Assembly: GCA_009843525.1 (NCBI GenBank)
Contig: VYDH01000030.1
Span: forward strand, 167,775 to 231,774
From: Acidimicrobiales bacterium
Lineage (GTDB): Bacteria; Actinomycetota; Acidimicrobiia; Acidimicrobiales; Poriferisodalaceae
Direction: 5' to 3'
Length of the DNA stretch: 64,000 bases
This document shows, piece after piece, positions 57,544 through 64,000 of the stretch. Under the pieces are notes generated by a model, which was not told the origin of the DNA, ran no database searches, and was given only the letters and a program-made list of their open reading frames with translations. The position numbers and the translations under genes are program-made. Within the stretch, counting starts at the first letter, position 1. The number at the start of each line of letters is the position of its first letter.

Positions 57544-58554
57544 TCAGGCGATGACGACCACCGGGGTGCCGATGGCGGCCCATTCGTACAGGCGCTCGGC
57601 CTTGTCGTCGCGCTGGCGCACGCATCCCAACGACCCGAACTCGCCGAGCTCGGCTTCGGTCTGCACAGGCGTGTCCCGCCAGCCGCGGGGGATCGAGTGG
57701 AAGCCGATGTTGTCCCCGTCGGAGTCGGTGGTGAAGCGCACCATGTGCTCCATGGTGTTCAGCCAGTTGTAGGAGATCGCGTCCTGCGACTTCGACGTGA
57801 CCGAATAGCGGCCCGGCAATGGCGACTCGGCGTGTCCGCTGACCGGGTAGTTGTCCACCATGGCGCCGTCGGCGTCGATGAGCCAGACCCACTGGCCGCC
57901 CCGGTCGTAGATGACATGGCGCGCGCCTAGCAACCCGACATCGGGCGCCGAGTTGCCGCTGCGCCACAGGGTCGGTCCCAGCGGCGCGACCACGGACAAA
58001 GCGCCGTCGTCGCCGAGCAGCAGCGAAGCCCCCGCTTCGCTGCGCGTGCCCGCAGACCACAGCCGTGCCTGGTCCCCACCCGATGCCGCAGCCCCGAACC
58101 CGGAATGGGCGGTGTCGTAGAGCACGAGCTCGCCGTCGGAACGCATCACCAGCAGCGGCACCGCTGACGGAGCCGGCTCGGTCGACCACAGGATGCCTCG
58201 CAGACCCAGCCCGTCGTCGGTGGCGCGCAGCACCAGCCGCCCGTCCGGCTCGAGCGTCAGCCGGTACCAACCGTTCGGCGACATCGCCGACTCGCCCGCA
58301 GACAGATACTCACCCGGGCCCAGCACGACCGCAGCCAGCGGAGCCTCGGGCACCCCCTCGGGCACGCCGACGGTGTGGTCGCCGTCCTCTGCCAGCCATG
58401 CCGCATAGAAGTCGAGATGCCATTGCCGGACCGGCTCCGCACCCCGATCGGTGATCTCGTCGACGGCCGATGCTGGACGGAACGGCAGCAGCGCCAGCGC
58501 CGCGGCCACGCCGAGCCCGGCGGCCATGCGCAGATGCGTTCCCGAAGCGAGCAC
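57544..58554 (-). CDS. L,D-transpeptidase with bulb-lectin-like domain
   Basis: A 336-residue exported protein. A signal peptide ends at ASA-VDE near residue 30. Residues 75-200 resemble a B-lectin (mannose-binding) beta-prism: GWYRLTLEPDGRLVLRATDDG, LVMRSDGELVLYD. The C-terminal YkuD domain (about 210-336) has HVIYDRGGQWVWLIDADG, GFHSIPRG with the His, and GSLGCVRQRDDKAERLYEW with the catalytic Cys of SxGCxR. It should cross-link or anchor to peptidoglycan through 3-3 bonds, positioned by lectin binding to wall glycans. Gene is isolated on the minus strand. Confidence 0.88.
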   Translation of the reverse strand: MLASGTHLRMAAGLGVAAALALLPFRPASAVDEITDRGAEPVRQWHLDFYAAWLAEDGDHTVGVPEGVPEAPLAAVVLGPGEYLSAGESAMSPNGWYRLTLEPDGRLVLRATDDGLGLRGILWSTEPAPSAVPLLVMRSDGELVLYDTAHSGFGAAASGGDQARLWSAGTRSEAGASLLLGDDGALSVVAPLGPTLWRSGNSAPDVGLLGARHVIYDRGGQWVWLIDADGAMVDNYPVSGHAESPLPGRYSVTSKSQDAISYNWLNTMEHMVRFTTDSDGDNIGFHSIPRGWRDTPVQTEAELGEFGSLGCVRQRDDKAERLYEWAAIGTPVVVIA

Positions 58555-58678
58555 GCATGACGAGAGTACGGCAGCGTTGTCGAAGAGCGCAATGACTTCC
58601 GGCCAGCACTGCGGATCACTGGTCTACGGATCGGCAGCGGCCAACTCCGATCTCGACCAGCGGCGTGATCGTGGCTTG

Positions 58679-58813
58679 CTATCCGATCTGCGTGATGCGG
58701 CCTTTGCTGCCCCACGAGCGATCGGCAGTGAGAATCTGTGCGTCGAGTCGCTCGCCGAGCGCCATGCACAGGCGGTCGGCCAGCGTGGCCGAGGCATCCA
58801 GCACGACGGTCAC
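58679..58813 (-). pseudogene. PIN-domain (VapC-like) toxin remnant
   Basis: The frame from GTG 58813 reads TVVLDASATLADRLCMALGERLDAQILTADRSWGSKGRITQI. It joins an N-terminal VVLDASA, carrying the first PIN Asp, directly to the C-terminal DRLCMALGERL...LTADRSW segment; the middle of a normal 125-135-residue PIN protein is missing. No antitoxin gene is found beside it. The rest of 58555-58880 shows nothing further apart from the upstream region of the Calx-beta gene. Confidence 0.6.
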
Positions 58814-58880
58814 GCTGCGTCTTCGGCGGGGTCTCAGCGGGTTAGCTTGAGAGCACTGCCGGTGGGAAGGGAGCTGCCTC

Positions 58881-61800
58881 ATGTCCTTGCGCAAGCGTCT
58901 TGGGACGGTGTCGGCCAGGAGGATCCGGGCGGCCGTCGCCACGGCGCCGCTGCTGGTTGCGGTGCTCGCCGCAGGCGTCGCCGTCGGGCCCGCACAGGCG
59001 GCGCGGGCTGTGCCGGACGGTCCCATCGGCCAGTTGGCTGTCGAGGCGGTCGCTCATGACAGCATCACGGTGAGCTGGAACGAGGTCAACAGCCCCGAGA
59101 GGTACGTCATCAGCTGGTGGAGGAACGGCGCCAAGAACAAGACCCGGGTGGACATGCCGGTCGATGGCGCCAGCTACACGATCGAGGGTCTCAAGGCCGG
59201 CAAGCAGTACACGATCCGGGTCTTCACGGTCAAGAACGGCAAGCGGCACTACAAGTACCGAAGCGAGCTGCTGACACAGCGGACGCTGGCGGCGCCGCAG
59301 ACGCCCGAGGAGTCCGAGAGCACCACGGCACAGCCGCAGTCCCAGGCACAGCAGGGCCAGACCGCGCTGCCACGGATCAGCCTCACCGCCGGCGCAGCGA
59401 TCACCGAGGGCGAGGAAGCAGTCTTCCACTGCGTGGCCGACCCGCCGCCGAAGACAGCAATCGACGGAGTCGCCGTCACTATCGCCCAGGTCGGCGACTT
59501 CACGACGCACACGACAGCAACGCTGCGCATCGATACGAACGCCGACTGCGGCACCATCCGCATCCCCACCGTCAATGACGCCCAAGGCGAGCCGAGCGGT
59601 TCGATTGAAGCAACGCTGCAATCCGACAGTCGAATCGATGCCAGCACGAAGACGGTCATTGTCGTGGTGGTCGACGATGATCAGTACGAGAACATCTCCA
59701 TCTCCGCAGGCCCCGACATCACCGAAGGCGAGCCCGCCAAGTTCACGATCACCGCCACGCCGGCGCCCACGGACGCCGAGTCGAATCCGCAGACGCTCAC
59801 GGTGCCCTACGTGATCACCGCCGGGCAGTTGTTCCTCAAGAATCCCAATGCGATATCCGGCACGGTAGAGATACCCGCCTCTGGCTCGGTTGTGCTGTCC
59901 ATCCCCACCGACGACGACCGTCTCCATGAGCCCGACGGCACCATCACGGTGTCGCTCCGTCACGGCGGCAGGCACGGCAAGTACCTCATCATCGACCATG
60001 AGGCCAGCGTTGCGGTAGCAAGCGACGACGCGCTGCCCACACTCACCGTGACCGCTGAGAGTGCATCCGTCGAGGAAGGCGAGCCCGCCAAGTTCACCGT
60101 GACCGCCGATCCGCCGGCACTGCATTCGTTCCCTGTCAAGATCGACATCACCTCCAGCGGCCTGTCCACCAGCGCACAGCTCTTCACCGACAAGACGAAG
60201 ACGATCACGATTCACCGAGGCGTCACGGCGACGTTCCGTGTCGGGACTCTTGACGACAAATCCAAGAACGCCGAGATGTCCGTCACGGCGACCCTGCGCG
60301 CCAACGCCGACAGATACACCCTCGGCTCGGCGTCCGCAGCGACCGTTCAGCTGCTGGACAACGACACGCCGCCGACGGTGACCATAGCCGCCGACACCGC
60401 CCAGGTCAGCGAAGGCGACACAGCCGCCTTCACCATCACGGCGACGCAGCCCCCCGGTTCGGTCCGCAAGGCGGTGACGGTCGACGTGCGGGTGAAGATC
60501 GACGAAGGCGGGCAGCTGGCCGACCCGGGGACCTTCCTCAGCGCCGGCGAAGCCGGCACCCGCACCGTGACCGTGCCGGTTCCCGGCTCGAAGACCATCC
60601 GCATCAGCACCGATGACGACAGCACACGCGAGTCCGCCGGCTTGGTGACAGCGGCCCTGCTGGCCGCCGGCGGGTACGCAGTGGGAGACACGGCCACGGC
60701 ATCGGTCGGCGTCAGCGACGACGACCGCGGCACGCTTTCGGTGACCCCGCAGCTGTTTCGAGATTCCGTGGCCGAGGGCCGGCCGGTCGCCTTCGAATTC
60801 CGCGCGAACCCGCCGCCGCCTGGCGGGGTCAGCTTGGACGTCGAGTTGACCCAAGTGGGCGAATATGTGCAGGCCGCGGACCTCGGCAGCAAGGTCGTGC
60901 ATCTCGACAGCCGCGGCTATGGCTGGCTGGAGATCGACACCCACTATCGAGCCGCCGACGAAGCAGACGGCACGGTGACAGCTCGAATCCTGCCCGCCGA
61001 CGGCTGGCGGCTCAACAAGCAGAGCGCATCGGCAACGGTGGAGAATGATCCCGCCGAGCGCCCGGTCGTGACGGTCTCGGTCGATCACGACAGCTACGAA
61101 GAGGGGCAGCCCATCGACTTCCGCTTCAACGTCTCGCCCGAGGCGCTGCCGTATGGTCTGCTGATCCACTACAAGCTGGAGAAGCCGAATCGGTTCTTCC
61201 GTTACGATTCTGCGTCCTTGGCGACCGTCATACAGGTCTGGGGCTCGCACACCGACGTCGTGCGCACCATCGGCACGGTCGACGACAGCACAGCAGAACA
61301 GCATGGGACGTTCACGCTGACCGTGCTGCCGCATCCCACCGGGCGCTACACGGTAGGAACGGCAAGCACGGTCACCGGAACGATCTACGACAATGACAGT
61401 CCCGTGCCGGTCGTCAGCATCGCTGCCGACGTCGCCGGCATCGACGAAGGCGACACTGCCAGCTTCACCGTCTCTGCGTCGTCGCATCCGGACTCGGCCA
61501 GCACTGCGACCACTCTCACGGTGCCGGTCGTGATCTCCCAGAGCGGCGACTACCTGGCCAGCGGCCAGGCGGGCAAGCGAATGGTGACGGTGCCGATCGG
61601 CGGGTCGGTGGTGATCACTGCGTCCACCGACGACGACAGCGCCGCCGAGCTCGTCGGCGCCGTACACGCGCGGCTGCTGGCGGGGGACGGCTTCAAGCTG
61701 GACACCAACAGCCACACCGCCGTCGTGAAGGCCAACGACAACGAGCCCAAGGTGGCCGTCTCGGTGCAATTCGAGCACACATCGGTCACCGAAGGCTCAG

Positions 61801-62099
61801 AGGCGACGCTGAAGTTCTTCTTGAGCCAGTCGCCCCTGCCCTTTGGCCTGCGGGTGCCCTACAGCTACACCGGGCAGGGCGACTTCTTCAACGGCAAGGT
61901 GCCCGGCAGCTGGCACTTCGACCTGTCGGAGGGCTACGTGAGCGGCACCGTCTGGGACAGGACGCTCGTCACGGTCGGCGACGACGCCGACGAGCCTGAC
62001 GGCTCGTTCACGCTCACGCTCTCGGCCCCGCAGGAAGACGCCGGGTACGTGCTCGCCGACCCGCACATCGCAACGATCGACATCCTCGACGACGACTAG
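58881..62099 (+). CDS. Large secreted FN3 and Calx-beta repeat protein
   Basis: A 1072-residue exported protein. Signal peptide 1-41 ending AQA-ARA; a fibronectin type III domain at about 48-135 (ITVSWNEVNSPERYVISWW); a Gln/Ser-rich linker; then about eight Calx-beta-like modules beginning near 165, 270, 385, 490, 605, 730, 840 and 950, each opening with (I/V)TEGEPAKF-type and ending in a D-D-D/E loop that may bind Ca2+. GGGAAGGGAGCTGCCTC precedes the ATG. No sortase signal or membrane anchor at the C-terminus, so secreted or wall-associated. Likely an adhesin or matrix protein. Confidence 0.88.
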   Translation: MSLRKRLGTVSARRIRAAVATAPLLVAVLAAGVAVGPAQAARAVPDGPIGQLAVEAVAHDSITVSWNEVNSPERYVISWWRNGAKNKTRVDMPVDGASYTIEGLKAGKQYTIRVFTVKNGKRHYKYRSELLTQRTLAAPQTPEESESTTAQPQSQAQQGQTALPRISLTAGAAITEGEEAVFHCVADPPPKTAIDGVAVTIAQVGDFTTHTTATLRIDTNADCGTIRIPTVNDAQGEPSGSIEATLQSDSRIDASTKTVIVVVVDDDQYENISISAGPDITEGEPAKFTITATPAPTDAESNPQTLTVPYVITAGQLFLKNPNAISGTVEIPASGSVVLSIPTDDDRLHEPDGTITVSLRHGGRHGKYLIIDHEASVAVASDDALPTLTVTAESASVEEGEPAKFTVTADPPALHSFPVKIDITSSGLSTSAQLFTDKTKTITIHRGVTATFRVGTLDDKSKNAEMSVTATLRANADRYTLGSASAATVQLLDNDTPPTVTIAADTAQVSEGDTAAFTITATQPPGSVRKAVTVDVRVKIDEGGQLADPGTFLSAGEAGTRTVTVPVPGSKTIRISTDDDSTRESAGLVTAALLAAGGYAVGDTATASVGVSDDDRGTLSVTPQLFRDSVAEGRPVAFEFRANPPPPGGVSLDVELTQVGEYVQAADLGSKVVHLDSRGYGWLEIDTHYRAADEADGTVTARILPADGWRLNKQSASATVENDPAERPVVTVSVDHDSYEEGQPIDFRFNVSPEALPYGLLIHYKLEKPNRFFRYDSASLATVIQVWGSHTDVVRTIGTVDDSTAEQHGTFTLTVLPHPTGRYTVGTASTVTGTIYDNDSPVPVVSIAADVAGIDEGDTASFTVSASSHPDSASTATTLTVPVVISQSGDYLASGQAGKRMVTVPIGGSVVITASTDDDSAAELVGAVHARLLAGDGFKLDTNSHTAVVKANDNEPKVAVSVQFEHTSVTEGSEATLKFFLSQSPLPFGLRVPYSYTGQGDFFNGKVPGSWHFDLSEGYVSGTVWDRTLVTVGDDADEPDGSFTLTLSAPQEDAGYVLADPHIATIDILDDD

Positions 62100-62119
62100 G
62101 CAGCGCCGCCCCGGCGTGG

Positions 62120-63061
62120 TCAGCAGCCGAGCCCGCGGCCGTCGCTGTGGCGGACCGGCCCGTCGAGAACTTCTGCGAGGCGCCGGACCTGCCGGTCCCA
62201 GCGGGCGATCTCGCGTGCGGAGATGCCTTGGCTGCGGCATTGATCGGTGACATGCGCTGCGATGTTCACAGCAGCAGTGCTGTGTTCGCGCAGACCGTTC
62301 TCGCTCGGCAGCCCAGGCCGGTTGGCGACATAGTTCGACTGCCGCCACTGATGAAGCGTCACCAAGTCGACGTTGCTGCCTGCCAAGGCTGTGAAGGCGT
62401 GACGAACCGACTCGGGCTGGACCGCGAGCAGATCGGGAATACTGTGCTTCCACGCCGGTGCTGTGCCCACTGCAGCGATGTGGTTGAGCTTCGCCGCCGA
62501 CTCCACCACGGCCAGAACTTCGGCCATCGCAGCGGCGAAGCGCACGCCCTCTTTGTGGCGATGATCCTCGGCGTCGCCCGCATCAGCGGCGTCGATCTCG
62601 GCGACGGACGGCCGCAGGTGCCCTTCGAGACGGATCGCCGCGTTCGTCATCTCCTCGAAACGGCTAGCGAGCTCGTCGGCCGGGTTGGCAGGCAATCCGA
62701 TCTCCTTGTCCCAGTCGATGCATGAGTGATCGCCGACATCGGCCAACTCCACGGCGTAGCTGGCCACGCGCGTCTCGACTGAGCACGGCACACAGGTGGT
62801 GCGCACCGCCCACTCGGGAGCGTCGGTGACCATGACGTCCACCGGGCAGCCCGCAGCCGCCGACGCGCGAGCCTCGAGGCCGCAGCGGCGGCTGTGACGC
62901 TCGGCGTAGTCCAAGTCGTCGTAGATGGCCACCAAGTCGACATCGCTGGTCTCGCGGCAATCGCCGCGAGCGACGCTGCCGTACAGCAGCACCCGGCCTA
63001 CGCCCGCAGCCACCAGCTCGTCAGCAGCACGGCGGGCGGCAGCTAAGTCCGCAGCGGTCAT
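62120..63061 (-). CDS. Nucleotidyltransferase-domain protein with helical C-terminal domain
   Basis: A 313-residue protein. Residues 1-120 are a polymerase-beta-like MNT nucleotidyltransferase: VLLYGSVARGDCRETSDVDLVAIYDD contains GSxxxGxxxxxSDxD. The C-terminal half (130-290) is all-helical, as in proteins where MNT is fused or paired with HEPN, but no clear RX4-6H motif was found. Fused NTase/HEPN-like proteins act as toxin-antitoxin or adenylylating systems; here both would be in one chain. It is isolated downstream of the Calx-beta gene on the opposite strand. Confidence 0.8.
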   Translation of the reverse strand: MTAADLAAARRAADELVAAGVGRVLLYGSVARGDCRETSDVDLVAIYDDLDYAERHSRRCGLEARASAAAGCPVDVMVTDAPEWAVRTTCVPCSVETRVASYAVELADVGDHSCIDWDKEIGLPANPADELASRFEEMTNAAIRLEGHLRPSVAEIDAADAGDAEDHRHKEGVRFAAAMAEVLAVVESAAKLNHIAAVGTAPAWKHSIPDLLAVQPESVRHAFTALAGSNVDLVTLHQWRQSNYVANRPGLPSENGLREHSTAAVNIAAHVTDQCRSQGISAREIARWDRQVRRLAEVLDGPVRHSDGRGLGC

Positions 63062-63103
63062 GCGCCGCAGAATACCGGCCCGCTGCGGCTTCGCGAAGCT
63101 GCT

Positions 63104-63385
63104 TCAGTCGATCTCGCGCAGTTTCCTCGTGTTGTCCGCCGTGGCGTCGAACAAGGCATCGGTGGTCGCCTTGATGCCGGCGACCTCGACGGCGAGGTTG
63201 TCCATTCGGTCGTTCACGGCGTCGACACGGCTGTTCACGGCGTCGACACGGCTGTTCACTGCAGCGAAACCCTCGTTCATGCCGGCCTCCAGCGCATCGA
63301 ACCTCGCTGCGATGCCTTCGTTCATCGCAGTCAGGTACTCGCGGATCGACTCCGCGCCGCTGCCGGATGTGCCAGTGTCCTCCAT
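63104..63385 (-). CDS. Short coiled-coil protein
   Basis: A 93-residue protein with a Gly/Ser-rich start and a long helix containing repeated NSRVDAVNSRVDAVNDRMD and AARFDALEAGMNEGF. Direct repeats of 21 bases (two perfect copies of CGTCGACACGGCTGTTCACGG) lie at about 63204-63258. Start ATG 63385. It is divergent from another coiled-coil gene at 63513. Role unknown. Confidence 0.68.
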   Translation of the reverse strand: MEDTGTSGSGAESIREYLTAMNEGIAARFDALEAGMNEGFAAVNSRVDAVNSRVDAVNDRMDNLAVEVAGIKATTDALFDATADNTRKLREID

Positions 63386-63512
63386 GAGCAGGCAGCGTAC
63401 AACTCGCAACCCGACACCTGTCGGACCGGGCACGATGCGCTGCGCATCGAGACTGCTCGTTTCGATGCGAGATGCAGCGGGGCGGGGTCTGTGCGGGGGT
63501 ATGGTTGGCGGC

Positions 63513-63764
63513 GTGAGCGAGATGGACTCGATGCGGGACTGGCTGGGCGAGATGTTCGGCCAGATCGGCGACCGTTTCGACCGGATGGACGACCGTTTCG
63601 ACCGGATGGACCAGCGTTTCGACCGCTTCGAGGCCCGAGTCGATGCGCGCTTCGATCAGGTCGATGAGCGTTTCGATCGTCTCGAGGCTCGTGTCGACGA
63701 GATCGCTGCGGTGAACGGCACGCTGATCGACGAGGTGGCTCGCATCAACCAGCGTCTCGGCTGA
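63513..63764 (+). CDS. Short coiled-coil protein with RFDRMD repeats
   Basis: An 83-residue protein (start GTG 63513; ATG 63501 also possible) consisting almost wholly of heptads: RFDRMDD, RFDRMDQ, RFDRFEA, RVDARFDQVDE, RFDRLEARVDE. Repeats are visible in the DNA. Similar short RFD-heptad proteins are widespread and uncharacterised. Divergent from the coil gene at 63104-63385. Confidence 0.68.
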   Translation: MSEMDSMRDWLGEMFGQIGDRFDRMDDRFDRMDQRFDRFEARVDARFDQVDERFDRLEARVDEIAAVNGTLIDEVARINQRLG

Positions 63765-64000
63765 GACCCCTCAGCTCGGCCACGGCGCCCCAAGCCCGTC
63801 GGCCGCTCCGTTTCAGTTCGGCGGGGGTGCTTGGTTGTCCGGTGAAGAGGCTCTATCCTGCTCGGCTTGTGCCTGCCCGTCTGACTCGCCCGAGGTCTTG
63901 TGAGCGGCCTTCGGCCGTGCGTGGCGGCGGCGGTGTCGTGTCTCGTGTGAGCGTACGTCTGTCCCGGGGGGGGGGGGGCTTTTTGCCTGCGGCCCGGGGG
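63765..64000. other. No gene found to the window end
   Basis: No convincing frame is present. The last 40 bases contain a run of 13 G (63966-63978) followed by CTTTTTG and another G run at the end. This may be a regulatory or structural feature, or sequence of poor quality at a contig end. Confidence 0.6.

Overview
The window is G+C-rich, densely coded on both strands, uses many GTG starts, and often overlaps neighbouring genes by 4-8 bases. Gene content (sarcosine oxidase SoxBDAG, CoA and SDR oxidoreductases, MsiK-type sugar ABC ATPase, P-type DyP peroxidase) fits a free-living or host-associated actinobacterium, most likely the Acidimicrobiia. That placement is inferred from content and base composition; no rRNA is present. 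No CRISPR array or canonical tRNA was found.

Layout. 1-7.5 kb: catabolic enzymes (two SDRs, cupin, amidase, acyl-CoA dehydrogenase, VOC protein, amidohydrolase, EthD). 7.5-10.3 kb: ferric-iron ABC permease and lipoprotein without an ATPase; the leader upstream holds a tRNA-like fold and a 13-bp hairpin. 10.6-15.2 kb: SDR, enoyl-CoA hydratase, GlpD, class II aldolase. 15.2-27 kb: a sugar regulon. A LacI-family repressor and a GH13 glucosidase sit upstream of an operon of binding lipoprotein, two permeases, aldo/keto reductase, Gfo/Idh/MocA enzyme and SsuD-like flavin monooxygenase; an MsiK-type ATPase faces this operon. Three similar 16-bp palindromes, 44-57 bases before three start codons, appear to tie these units together. 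The enzyme set resembles oxidative sulfoquinovose desulfonation (sulfo-ASMO).

27.9-33.7 kb: a likely defence or stress cassette: a coiled-coil protein of unknown function, an AlbA_2/HATPase protein and a PHP-like/SMC-type ATPase. 33.8-36 kb: an AhpD-like gene whose CxxC motif reads CxxU, with an in-frame TGA followed by a bacterial SECIS hairpin, divergent from a DyP peroxidase. This is the most striking feature. 36-44.4 kb: enoyl-CoA hydratase, phytanoyl-CoA dioxygenase, LysR regulator and soxBDAG; sarcosine oxidation makes H2O2, which the adjacent peroxidases could remove.

44.4-64 kb is accessory: a broken beta-propeller lipoprotein, a BNR-like lipoprotein, a PH-like protein, a type III restriction-modification pair whose res gene is shifted at a nine-C tract, a MITE-like element, several short coiled-coil or glycine-repeat proteins, an Mrr-like membrane protein sharing an acidic C-terminal tail with its neighbour, an L,D-transpeptidase with a lectin-like domain, a PIN-domain remnant, a 1072-residue Calx-beta protein, and a nucleotidyltransferase protein. 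A 78-bp palindromic repeat lies between two convergent gene pairs 20 kb apart.
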